The notes beneath the pieces were generated by a model. It was not told the DNA's origin and did not search any database. It was given only the letters and a program-made list of their open reading frames with translations. Below, one piece after another: positions 1-7,099 of a DNA stretch of 26,159 nt (the first letter of the stretch is position 1; each line of letters begins with the position of its first letter). The stretch is taken from NCBI GenBank assembly GCA_041738275.1, contig JBGSQD010000027.1:1-26159 (forward strand), given 5' to 3'. Made by a program: the position numbers and the translations under genes. This DNA is from JACPFJ01 sp041738275. Its GTDB lineage: Bacteria > Desulfobacterota > Desulfuromonadia > Geobacterales > Pseudopelobacteraceae.

Positions 1-1339
1 GGGCCACCACGGCAAACCCTTTCCCCTGTTCTCCGGCCTTGGCCGCTTCAATGGCGGCGTTGACAGCCAGCAGGTTGGACTGCTCGGCCAGGTCGTTAAC
101 CGTGGCGACGATTTCGCCGATGGTCTGACTCTGCTCGGAGAGACGCACGATGCTATCGGCAATGGCTGCCACTTGCACTTGAATCCTTCCCATGCCGGCA
201 ATGGATGCATCAACCGACCGCCTCCCCGCCTGGGCCACCTGGACTGTTTTCTGAGCGGTATCCGCAACGTTGCGAGCCTTTTGGCTCGACACCAGAGCGG
301 TCTGCTTGACCTCTGCCATCGTGCTGCTGGTCTCACTTACCGCCGCCGCAGTCTCTGTGGCTCCGCTAGCTACCTGGTTAGTGGAGGCCATGATCTCGCT
401 GGAGGAAGAGGCGAGTACATTGATTCCATCTATGATCTCCCTGGTCATCTCTCTTAGGTTGTTTCCCATGGCGGCCAGGGCATTTCCCATGACATCCTTC
501 TCCGATAAGGAGGTTATGGCAACCGTGAGGTTTCCGTCCGCGATCTGTTGCGCATTTTCCGACATGCTGCGGAGCTGATGCTGCAGCAACACCATCGAAC
601 GTGACAACGCCCCTATCTCATCTTTAGAAGCGGCCCCTATCTCGGAACTAATGTCGCCGACCGCAAGCCTGTCCGCAATCGCAACCAAATCACCAAGCGG
701 CTTGGTAATGCTGCGCGTGATGACCAATGTAACTGCGACCGCGAATAGTAAGGCAACCACGAGTACAATGAAGGCGTTACGAATGGTCTGACCCGTTATC
801 TCATTTGAATTATTGGTTATTATGATGGCCTTGTTGTGGGCGAATTTGATAACCTCATCAATCTTTTTGTTTATTTTGGCCAGGTTTTCGTCTGACTTTT
901 TATTGGCATAGGCAAGGGCTTGTTCCTTTTGGTTGTTCCGAAGAAACGCAATTGCTCTTGCCCGATCTTTTCTCCATGTATCCATATACGTAATTATTTC
1001 GTCCACTATCTGCTTGTCACCCAGAAAACGATCCTTCACAAGATTCAACTTTTCAATGGCATTCTTTTCCTCATCATCAATCTGGCTGATGGAACTCTCC
1101 ATATCCTGTGCAGTACTGGCCAGAAGGGCATCATTCATGTCGCGGTCGATTCTCACGATGCTCGTATGCGCACTCCCCAAAGTATCTGCGACCGTGTACG
1201 GATGGTCGTAGAATGCTTGCTGAAGTGAGTGAATGGAGTTGATCTTCTGAATAGTCAGCACCTCTGTGACAACCAGTAACATAACTACTATTCCAAAACC
1301 GAATAACAATCTGCGGCCTATTCTCAGATCTTGCAGCAT
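1..1339 (-). CDS. Methyl-accepting chemotaxis protein, C-terminus beyond window
   Basis: This is an inner-membrane chemoreceptor that would signal to a CheA kinase through CheW. The frame is open for 446 codons from the ATG at 1339 to the window edge, so the C-terminal end is missing. AAGGAG lies 8 nt before the ATG. Visible in order are TM1 (about residues 11-31), a helical periplasmic region of about 150 residues like the 4HB_MCP sensor, TM2 (about 186-207), a HAMP domain, and what looks like a second HAMP-type segment (containing AQQIADGNLTVAI). The signalling helix follows, and the last visible residues are the conserved hairpin tip (NLLAVNAAIEAAKAGEQGKG). It is the last visible gene of the CheW/CheR/CheW operon, so those proteins are its likely partners. 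The ligand cannot be told from sequence. The family call is secure; the tandem HAMP is my reading. Confidence 0.93.
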   Translation of the reverse strand, partial: MLQDLRIGRRLLFGFGIVVMLLVVTEVLTIQKINSIHSLQQAFYDHPYTVADTLGSAHTSIVRIDRDMNDALLASTAQDMESSISQIDDEEKNAIEKLNLVKDRFLGDKQIVDEIITYMDTWRKDRARAIAFLRNNQKEQALAYANKKSDENLAKINKKIDEVIKFAHNKAIIITNNSNEITGQTIRNAFIVLVVALLFAVAVTLVITRSITKPLGDLVAIADRLAVGDISSEIGAASKDEIGALSRSMVLLQHQLRSMSENAQQIADGNLTVAITSLSEKDVMGNALAAMGNNLREMTREIIDGINVLASSSSEIMASTNQVASGATETAAAVSETSSTMAEVKQTALVSSQKARNVADTAQKTVQVAQAGRRSVDASIAGMGRIQVQVAAIADSIVRLSEQSQTIGEIVATVNDLAEQSNLLAVNAAIEAAKAGEQGKGFAVVA

Positions 1340-1356
1340 GGTGTGCTCTCCTTTCA

Positions 1357-1449
1357 TGGGAATCGGGGAATCGGGGAAACGGTGAGTGGGGGAAACTTCT
1401 CCGATTCCGCTTTTTCCTGTTTCTCCGTTTCTCCCGCTCCCCGATTCTG
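1357..1449. repeat. Purine tract then pyrimidine tract, imperfect inverted repeat
   Basis: Between the receptor start and the upstream cheW stop, the plus strand is a run of GAATCGGGGAA-like purine units. These are followed by complementary TTCTCCGATTC-like pyrimidine units. The two halves can pair imperfectly into a long stem. The same unit family occurs inside cheR at 2676-2908, so this is a dispersed repeat. Any effect on expression of the receptor is unknown. Confidence 0.7.
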
Positions 1450-1453
1450 TCTT

Positions 1454-1978
1454 TCAAACCTCTTCATGCACCACGACACCCCGATCGGAGAGGATCTTGC
1501 CCCCATCCAGCACCACCAGACGATCCTCCGTAACTCCCTTCAGATAATCGGCCCGAACATCGGTCAGGGTGGGGAGCGACGACAGCAATGCGGCGCGTGA
1601 TATCCATCGTGCGGTAATGATGGCATCCGCCAGAATGCCGAACTCCATGTAGTCGTTGCGCAGTATTATGACCTTGTTGAGATCGGAAAGTCCCTTCTCC
1701 GGCAGGTCGAAAAACCTGTGCAGGTCGATGACCGAGAGGATCTTGCCGCGCAGGTTGATAACCCCCAGTACGAAGGCAGGAGTGCAGGGGAGCGGAGTGA
1801 GATCCTTCAGGGGATAAACCTCGCCGATGTAAGCCGATTCGATGGCGTAGTGTTCGCTGGCCAGGAGAAACTCGACAATCTCAAGCCGCTCTCCTTCCGG
1901 GGCGCTTTCCTCAGACACTCGTGCCAGGATCTCCGCCCTTGCCCTGAGAATGCGTTGCTGTTCATCGACCTCGCTCAT
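1454..1978 (-). CDS. cheW: CheW-like coupling protein
   Basis: This is a cytoplasmic scaffold of 174 residues that would link the chemoreceptor to the CheA kinase. A CheW fold is recognised from about residue 32 on (VEFLLASEHYAIE, then LPCTPAFVLGVINLRGKIL), with the typical VINLRG segment and a hydrophobic VIDLHRFF strand after it. The N-terminal 30 residues are a charged helical extension beyond the minimal CheW fold, as in some WspD-like proteins. ATG at 1978 is preceded by AAGGAG at 7 nt spacing. It lies between cheR and the receptor gene in one minus-strand operon. It is the second cheW of the cluster and clearly different in sequence from the one at 3762-4265, so the two probably serve separate roles in the array. 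Confidence 0.92.
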   Translation of the reverse strand: MSEVDEQQRILRARAEILARVSEESAPEGERLEIVEFLLASEHYAIESAYIGEVYPLKDLTPLPCTPAFVLGVINLRGKILSVIDLHRFFDLPEKGLSDLNKVIILRNDYMEFGILADAIITARWISRAALLSSLPTLTDVRADYLKGVTEDRLVVLDGGKILSDRGVVVHEEV

Positions 1979-2030
1979 CCTTCATCTCCTTGTACCTGAG
2001 AAAAACCAATCTCCTGCTATGGCAGCTACA

Positions 2031-2146
2031 CAATCCCCTCTCCCTGAGGGAGAGGGCCAGGGAGAGGGGGCAGAGTTGATTTATATGGCACTGTTGCCCC
2101 CTCATCCGGCCTTCGGCCACCTTCTCCCTCAGGGAGAAGGGAATTA
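2031..2146. repeat. REP/MITE-like palindromic intergenic repeat
   Basis: This element contains two perfect hairpins with 9-bp arms: CCCTCTCCC/GGGAGAGGG at 2036-2056 and CCTTCTCCC/GGGAGAAGG at 2120-2140. A GAGGGGGCA/TGCCCCCTC pair lies between them and there is a short GGCC-TTC-GGCC stem. The nested symmetry and wording match a widespread class of non-coding palindromic repeats in proteobacterial spacers. It lies inside the che operon between cheR and cheW. It has no open frame and no transposase. Confidence 0.75.
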
Positions 2147-2173
2147 GCGGGAACTCAGTACTACTAAGGTCCC

Positions 2174-3772
2174 TTACATCCTTGCAGTTGTGCCCCTGAT
2201 GATCTCCTTGAGTCTCCACGCCAACATCCCGTCGGATTCCGGGACAACCTCGTCCGGACGATATCTGTCGAGCAGTGAAAGCGCATTGTCGAAATGCCTT
2301 CGAGACTCCTTGATCTTTCCCTTTCGCAGCTCGATATTGGCCAGGGCAAAGTGCGCCAGCACCAGATCCTGATCGAGATAGAGCGCCCTCTTCAGGGCGG
2401 CAACCGCCGCGTGGTCTTCGCCCTGTTCCTGGAGAATCATGGCCAGGAGATTGTGCAGTCCCGGATTTAGCTTGTCAGTAGCTATGGCCTGTTCGAGCAA
2501 CAGCCTTGCCTCTGCCAGCCTTCCCTGGTTGGCGCGAATGCGGCACAACAGGGCAGTTGCGTTGACATTTTCCTGATTGGGCGGCAAGAGCGCGGCTATC
2601 TTTTGCTCCGCTTCCGAGTAGAGACCTTGCTCGTAAAGCGCCAGAGCTTCTTCGTAAGGGGACGGTGAGCTGCCTTGAATCGGAGAAACGGAGACGGGGG
2701 GAACCGGGGAGACGGCTTGAAACGGAGATGGGGGGACATCCTGAAACGGAGAAACGGGGAATGGGTGAAGGGGGGAGACATCCTGAAACGGAGAATGGGA
2801 GAATGGGAGAATGGGAGAAACTTCTTCCATCTGCTTCACTTCTCCGCTTCCCCGCTTCTCCGCTTCTCCGCTTCTGCTTTTTACCGCTTCCCCGATTCCT
2901 TGTTTCCTATAAAGCACCGCATCCCTGAAACTAACAGCATTAAACTGCGGATAAAGGACCTGTGATGTCTCGCAGGGGCTGACAATAAGCCAGCCCCCAT
3001 CCACCAGTGAGCGATGGAAGCGCTGGACGACATTCCTTGCCCGGTCAGGTGTTAAGTACATGAGCACGTTGCGGCAGAAGATTATGTCCATGGCATTGGT
3101 GTTGCCGGGGAGCGAGGGATATTGGTCATCAACCAGGTTGAGATAGGAGAAGTCCACCATTTTTTTTATCGGGGAGATCAACGTCCAGCTGCCGGTCCCG
3201 CTTTTTTTGAAATAGTTTTCCTTGAGCCAGGATGGGGTATTGCGAAATGACCATTCCGTGTAGACCCCTCCTGATGCCTTGCGAATCGCCAGGGGGTTTA
3301 TGTCGGTGGCCAGGATCGAAATGTCCCAGTCACGCAGGGCATCACGCATCCTGTGGAGCAGAATGGCAATGGAATAGGATTCTTCACCGGTTGAACAGCC
3401 CGCACTCCAGATCCGCAGACGTTGTTCGGTCCCCCGGCGTTCGCGGATAATCCCGGGGATGATATCTTCCGTTAAAATCTCGAGACTGCGGAATTCCCGG
3501 AGGAAGTAGGTTTCACCTATGGTCAGGTAGCCTGCCATGGTTTCAACCAGCTCCCTGGAAAGGGGTGTGGTGATGAACCAGTCAGCGCATTCCTCCGGGT
3601 TCTGAAAGCCGAGTTCCCTGGCTGCCGAACAGAAGGCTTTTTCCAGAGCTTGCCATTTGGCCCGGGGGAAATGAAGGCCCATCAGGGTAGCAACATGACT
3701 GCTGAGACGTACCAGCATGACATCCGACAACCCACTCGGTGGATCGGGTATCCGGGTTTGGCTACAATTCAT
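2174..3772 (-). CDS. cheR: CheR-type receptor methyltransferase with C-terminal TPRs
   Basis: This protein would methylate receptor glutamates using S-adenosylmethionine. It has an N-terminal CheR helical domain, then the SAM-binding CheR domain with RIWSAGCSTGEESYS and IIFCRNVLMYL. A repetitive Ser/Pro/Phe-rich linker spans about residues 289-374, followed by about four TPR units to the end. CheR-TPR fusions are typical of WspC/FrzF-like systems, where the TPRs tune methyltransferase activity. I chose ATG 3772 (532 residues) because AGGAG lies 7 nt upstream. A TTG at 3799 in the same frame would add 9 residues but lacks such a site. The start overlaps the end of the upstream cheW by 11 nt, which suggests translational coupling. 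The linker is encoded by a purine/pyrimidine repeat and may be variable between strains. Confidence 0.94.
   Translation of the reverse strand: MNCSQTRIPDPPSGLSDVMLVRLSSHVATLMGLHFPRAKWQALEKAFCSAARELGFQNPEECADWFITTPLSRELVETMAGYLTIGETYFLREFRSLEILTEDIIPGIIRERRGTEQRLRIWSAGCSTGEESYSIAILLHRMRDALRDWDISILATDINPLAIRKASGGVYTEWSFRNTPSWLKENYFKKSGTGSWTLISPIKKMVDFSYLNLVDDQYPSLPGNTNAMDIIFCRNVLMYLTPDRARNVVQRFHRSLVDGGWLIVSPCETSQVLYPQFNAVSFRDAVLYRKQGIGEAVKSRSGEAEKRGSGEVKQMEEVSPILPFSHSPFQDVSPLHPFPVSPFQDVPPSPFQAVSPVPPVSVSPIQGSSPSPYEEALALYEQGLYSEAEQKIAALLPPNQENVNATALLCRIRANQGRLAEARLLLEQAIATDKLNPGLHNLLAMILQEQGEDHAAVAALKRALYLDQDLVLAHFALANIELRKGKIKESRRHFDNALSLLDRYRPDEVVPESDGMLAWRLKEIIRGTTARM
2676..2908. repeat. Expanded purine/pyrimidine repeat inside cheR linker
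   Basis: On the plus strand about 140 bp of purine-rich units (CGGAGAAACGG, GAATGGGA repeated) are followed by about 85 bp of complementary units (CTTCTCCGCTTCTCCG). This gives an imperfect inverted repeat. Read on the minus strand it stays in frame and encodes recurring SPFQDVSP-like and SGEAEKRG-like peptides between the methyltransferase and TPR domains. It is the same family as 1357-1449. Confidence 0.75.
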
Positions 3773-4265
3773 TTCCAGGCTCCTGCCATTCTTCCCCAAC
3801 CTCTGCGCCGAGATTCTCCAACCGGCCGTCGAGGGCTGTCACTTCATCTATGGAAAGGATTCTGTCAATATCGGAAATAAGGATCATCCCGTCCGGGAGG
3901 ATCATTACCCCTTCGACACGCTCCAGGTGCGGAAGGATCTCCCTGGAGGGCACAACCCTTTCGGTCGGGCATTGGACAACCCCGAGGACCGAGTCCGCCG
4001 CAAGCGCAAAAGTCCGTAATGCAGTGGTTATAATGATGAACTGGTCGCTCGTGCAGATTTCCTTTTCCTGATGGTGGAAGCAGAGGCGCATGTTAATGAC
4101 CGGGACAATCCGCCCCTGCACATTGATTATCCCAAGCACGTTTTCCGGTGCTTCAGGAACAGGAGTGACCGCAACCGCGCGCACAACACGTTCAACCACA
4201 TCAAATCGGAGAGCGTAACGCTGGGAATCAAGAGTAAAGACAAGGAGCCGAAAAGATTTGTTCAC
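3762..4265 (-). CDS. cheW: CheW-like coupling protein
   Basis: This is a single-domain CheW scaffold protein. Typical segments are FRLLVFTLDSQRYALRF, then PEAPENVLGIINVQGRIVPV, and a conserved hydrophobic C-terminal half. I prefer a GTG start at 4265 (167 residues) because GGAGG sits 8 nt before it. An in-frame ATG at 4280 would give 172 residues but has no clear ribosome binding site, and the GGAGG would then lie inside the gene. It is the first gene of the cheW-cheR-cheW-receptor operon and overlaps cheR. A sigma-70-like promoter is at 4322-4349. In Wsp-like systems the first cheW product couples the receptor to CheA; that role is inferred here. No CheA or CheB is in view, and they may lie beyond the left edge. 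Confidence 0.92.
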   Translation of the reverse strand: MNKSFRLLVFTLDSQRYALRFDVVERVVRAVAVTPVPEAPENVLGIINVQGRIVPVINMRLCFHHQEKEICTSDQFIIITTALRTFALAADSVLGVVQCPTERVVPSREILPHLERVEGVMILPDGMILISDIDRILSIDEVTALDGRLENLGAEVGEEWQEPGNEL

Positions 4266-4301
4266 ATACCTATCCTCCATCCCGGATACCGCAAAATTTA
4301 G

Positions 4302-4377
4302 AAAAATCCGCTATTTATAAAAATATAAAACGAAATTATTCATTGTCTATAAGAAGAAATACTTACATCGGATTTTT
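4302..4377. repeat. Inverted repeat flanking the che promoter
   Basis: AAAAATCCG at 4302-4310 and its exact reverse complement CGGATTTTT at 4369-4377 flank the predicted promoter on both sides, 58 bp apart. This could be a pair of regulator half-sites or a chance feature of AT-rich DNA. Confidence 0.4.
4322..4349 (-). promoter_or_regulatory. Sigma-70-like promoter for the che operon
   Basis: On the minus strand TAGACA (4344-4349, 5 of 6 to consensus) is followed after 16 bp by TATATT (4322-4327, 5 of 6). It lies in an AT-rich block about 57-84 bp upstream of the preferred cheW start at 4265. The direction and spacing fit transcription of the che operon. Confidence 0.5.
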
Positions 4378-4423
4378 ATTAATTGTAGGGTGGGGATATT
4401 GGGGATTATGTGGGACCGGAGGG

Positions 4424-4464
4424 TAGGCTTTCAGCCTGCCAATTCTAACGGGGGTTTAACCCCG
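4424..4464. repeat. Two short hairpins downstream of the response regulator
   Basis: AGGCT-TTC-AGCCT (4425-4437) and GGGG-TTTAA-CCCC (4451-4463) lie about 70 nt past the response-regulator stop, inside the 251-bp spacer. They could slow transcription on the minus strand but have no U-tract. The wording resembles dispersed intergenic repeats. Confidence 0.4.
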
Positions 4465-4531
4465 CTTGAAGCAGAAGCAAGATGCCCGCGCCACGATTAT
4501 TGACATTCTGATTACAATGGGGAACTACATG

Positions 4532-5152
4532 CTACTTTATCTGTTCGGCAATAAACGCCCAGCGCGCAAGATTCGCGGCGTTGGAGGCATCAAGTTTCTT
4601 CATCAGGTGTAACCGGTGTACTTCCACTGTCTTGAATGAGATTCCAAAGCGGTCCGCAATCTGCTTTGATGTGGCGCCATGCCCTACCATTCTAAGGACT
4701 TCCAGTTCCCGTTCGGTAATCTGCTCTCGGAGAATGGCAAGCTCCTTTTGAAAAGACGAGACACCGCCATGGAGTCGAATGGTCTCGATTCGATGCAGGC
4801 GGCCGGTAACGGCGGCAATCAGTTCCTCAGCAGAAAATGGCTTGGCCAGATAGTCATCTGCTCCGGCTGACATTCCCCGGCGCAAATCGGCGCGGTCACC
4901 CATGCCAGTAACAAAAATGAATGGAATATCTTCGTAAGCACTCTCATTCTTCAGAGCCTCCAACATCATGAGGCCGTCCATTTCCGGCATTATAATATCG
5001 CACAGGATCAAATCCGGACGTTCTTCACGAACCTTGGCAATCCCTGATTGCCCGTTACAGGCGATACGGGCATCAAAACCTTCCGATCTGAGGGTCATCT
5101 CCATCATTCTGCAGTATGAGAAGTCGTCTTCAACAATCAAAATCGAATACAT
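4532..5152 (-). CDS. NarL/FixJ-type response regulator (REC + LuxR HTH)
   Basis: This is a DNA-binding two-component regulator of 206 residues. The receiver domain has the acidic pair D9/D10, phospho-acceptor D52 (LILCDIIMPEMDG), T82 and K104 (LAKPF), so all catalytic residues are present. A short helical linker leads to a LuxR-type helix-turn-helix (ITERELEVLRMVGHGATS, then KTVEVHRLHLMKKL). ATG 5152 has AGGAG at 7 nt. It is in the same direction as the che operon and 266 bp upstream of it, but a separate promoter between them suggests separate transcription. Its kinase is not next to it. It might take phosphate from the CheA of the neighbouring cluster or from an orphan kinase. Target genes are unknown. 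Confidence 0.93.
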   Translation of the reverse strand: MYSILIVEDDFSYCRMMEMTLRSEGFDARIACNGQSGIAKVREERPDLILCDIIMPEMDGLMMLEALKNESAYEDIPFIFVTGMGDRADLRRGMSAGADDYLAKPFSAEELIAAVTGRLHRIETIRLHGGVSSFQKELAILREQITERELEVLRMVGHGATSKQIADRFGISFKTVEVHRLHLMKKLDASNAANLARWAFIAEQIK

Positions 5153-5228
5153 GGTTTGGCTCCTATGGAATTTTACATATTCTTACATGTCAGGCTTTCT
5201 AGTCAAGATATGTTCTTTTCCTTCTTCA

Positions 5229-5257
5229 TTGATTATCTGAAAGAGATGGGATAAAAA
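5229..5257 (+). promoter_or_regulatory. Possible sigma-70 promoter for the ABC exporter
   Basis: TTGATT (5229-5234) is followed by a 17-bp spacer and TAAAAA (5252-5257), 4 of 6 at each box. A start near 5264 would place a 15-codon ATG mini-frame (5272-5319) at the front of the transcript, ending over the exporter start. Confidence 0.35.
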
Positions 5258-5314
5258 TGTGACCATTCACGATGCGGCGATATCTATTTTTGTTTTTGCC
5301 AGGAGCTTACTGCT

Positions 5315-7051
5315 ATTAAAGAACTCTACCGACTCACCGCATATCTTCGGTCGCTCCGCTGGCGCTATGCCGCCGGGGCCGGCTTTCTGCTGGTCACCAA
5401 TGGCTTTGCCCTGCTGATCCCCTGGTTCATGAAGCTGGCGGTGGATGGACTTCAACATCCCCAAGCCGCCCGCTTTTCGCCGGCTACCTGTGCCCTGGTC
5501 ATTGTCGGTCTGGCTGTTGGGCATTGTATCACCCGCATCTTTTCCCGCACCCTGATCCTGAACGCTGCCCGCATCATCGAGTTTCGCATCCGCGAGGATC
5601 TCTTCCGGCGCCTGCTGATCCTGGATCAGCTTTTCTTCTCCACCAGCCGTACCGGCGACATCCTGTCCCGTTTTTCCAACGATCTTACCAATGTCCGCAT
5701 GTTGACCGGTTTTGGCGCTATGAGCGCCATGAACACACTGATCCTTTACGTTGCCGCAGTAACGTTGATGTCGCGCATCCATCCCTGGCTGACCTTGTGC
5801 GCCATCATCCCGTTTCCGTTGATGATCCTTGTGGTGAAGAAGGTCAGTCATCGCCTGTTTCAGCGCTCCCTGGCGGCTCAGGAAGAGCTGGCCCGCTTGA
5901 CCAGTCTGACGGAGGAATCCATATCAACGGTGCGGCTGATAAAATCCTACTGTCGAGAGGAACATTTTCAAGGTCTGTTCGGCAAGGTCTCCGCTACGTA
6001 TCTGGGGCACAATCTGCGCCTGGCGCGCCTGCGCGGCCTGCTGATACCGGTTATGGCGGCCGCTACCGGCGCTGGTACGCTGATCGTTCTTTTTGTGGGG
6101 GGACGTCTGGTGATCTCGGGCGCCATTACCCTCGGTGATTTTGTCGCCTTCAGCGGATATCTGGCCATGCTGGTCTGGCCCACGGCGGTGATGGGCTGGA
6201 TTCTGACCCTGGCGCAGCGTGGAGCCGCCTCCATGTCGCGACTGGCAGCGATACTTGTCGCTGAACCGGCTGTCAGCGAGGCTGGAGATGCAAAGCCGCT
6301 CACGGATGTGCAGGCGGGTATCGAGTTGAGAGAGTTGTCGATCGGTTATGGCGAGGTACAGGTTCTTAACCGGATATCATATTACATCGCTGCCGGGGAG
6401 AGGATAGGCATCACCGGTGAGGTGGGCAGCGGCAAATCGACCCTGCTCAAGCTGTTGCCGCGCCTGTTGCCGGTAGACGATGGCCGGATCTTTATTGACG
6501 GCCGCGACATCAACCATGTCACCCTGGATAGCCTGCGTGCCCTCATAGGCTACGTGCCGCAGGAGGCGTTCCTCTTTTCCCGAAGCATCCGCGAGAATAT
6601 TGCCTATGGCGCCGCTGACGGTGACAGCGGCAATGTGGATGAATTGGCCCGTCAGGCGAGCCTGACGGCTGATGTGGATAAGTTCCGCGAGGGGCTGGAC
6701 ACAATGGTGGGTGAAAAAGGGGTGGCCCTGTCAGGAGGGCAGAAACAACGGCTTTCCATTGCCCGGGCGCTGTCGGTTAAGCCGCGCATCCTGCTGCTGG
6801 ATGACCCGCTCTCGGCTGTGGATGCCGGCCGGGAGGAAGAGATTCTCGGCGAGCTGGGCCGCTTCTGCGGTGATCGCACGGTGCTGATTGTCTCACACCG
6901 TTTGTCGGCATTCAGGGACTGTGATCGGGTATTGGTTCTTCAGGGCGGCTGCATTGCCGAAGAAGGGCGTCCTGCAGAACTGTTGGAGCAGGATGGTTTG
7001 TATGCCAGGATGTATCGTATGCAGAGGTTGGAGGAGGAGTTGAGCGGCTAA
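5315..7051 (+). CDS. MsbA-like ABC exporter (membrane and ATPase domains fused)
   Basis: This is an inner-membrane half-transporter that would work as a homodimer, exporting a lipid, drug or peptide. The N-terminal part has the six-helix ABC exporter domain. The ATPase part has Walker A GEVGSGKST (368-376), Q-loop YVPQEAFLFS, signature LSGGQKQRLS (near 473), Walker B ILLLDDPLSAVD (D496/D497) and the H-loop histidine (H528), all intact. The first ATG (5429) falls inside the first membrane helix. Upstream the frame stays open back to 5255 and reads KELYRLTAYLRSLRW, typical of this family's N-terminus, but offers no ATG, GTG or TTG. I therefore place the start at ATT 5315, 9 nt after AGGAG, giving the usual length of 578 residues. 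Substrate is unknown. Confidence 0.88.
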   Translation: MKELYRLTAYLRSLRWRYAAGAGFLLVTNGFALLIPWFMKLAVDGLQHPQAARFSPATCALVIVGLAVGHCITRIFSRTLILNAARIIEFRIREDLFRRLLILDQLFFSTSRTGDILSRFSNDLTNVRMLTGFGAMSAMNTLILYVAAVTLMSRIHPWLTLCAIIPFPLMILVVKKVSHRLFQRSLAAQEELARLTSLTEESISTVRLIKSYCREEHFQGLFGKVSATYLGHNLRLARLRGLLIPVMAAATGAGTLIVLFVGGRLVISGAITLGDFVAFSGYLAMLVWPTAVMGWILTLAQRGAASMSRLAAILVAEPAVSEAGDAKPLTDVQAGIELRELSIGYGEVQVLNRISYYIAAGERIGITGEVGSGKSTLLKLLPRLLPVDDGRIFIDGRDINHVTLDSLRALIGYVPQEAFLFSRSIRENIAYGAADGDSGNVDELARQASLTADVDKFREGLDTMVGEKGVALSGGQKQRLSIARALSVKPRILLLDDPLSAVDAGREEEILGELGRFCGDRTVLIVSHRLSAFRDCDRVLVLQGGCIAEEGRPAELLEQDGLYARMYRMQRLEEELSG

Positions 7052-7057
7052 AGCCGC

Positions 7058-7094
7058 GTTCAAGGCTCAAGGTTGTAAACGTTGAACCTTGAAC
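7058..7094. repeat. Stem-loop between convergent genes
   Basis: TCAAGGTT (7067-7074) pairs with AACCTTGA (7085-7092) around a 10-nt loop. An overlapping outer pair is GTTCAAGG (7058-7065) with CCTTGAAC (7087-7094). It fills the 48-bp gap between two convergent genes, so it may limit read-through both ways. It lacks a clear T-run, so the terminator role is tentative. Confidence 0.45.
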
Positions 7095-7099
7095 AGGGT

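Noticed and set aside
173..578. Two plus-strand frames near the left edge
   Set aside because: They lie opposite the chemoreceptor signalling domain, which is continuous on the minus strand.
2086..2099. TGGCAC followed by TTGCC, a possible sigma-54 promoter
   Set aside because: The spacing between the GG and GC elements is too short, and it lies within the palindromic repeat.
1357..2908. Repeated units as a CRISPR array
   Set aside because: The units are short, degenerate and without regular unique spacers, and no cas gene is present.
5267..5851. 194-codon minus-strand frame over the ABC exporter start
   Set aside because: It is Gly/Gln/Asp-rich and low in hydrophobic residues, typical of an antisense shadow. 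The exporter frame is supported throughout.
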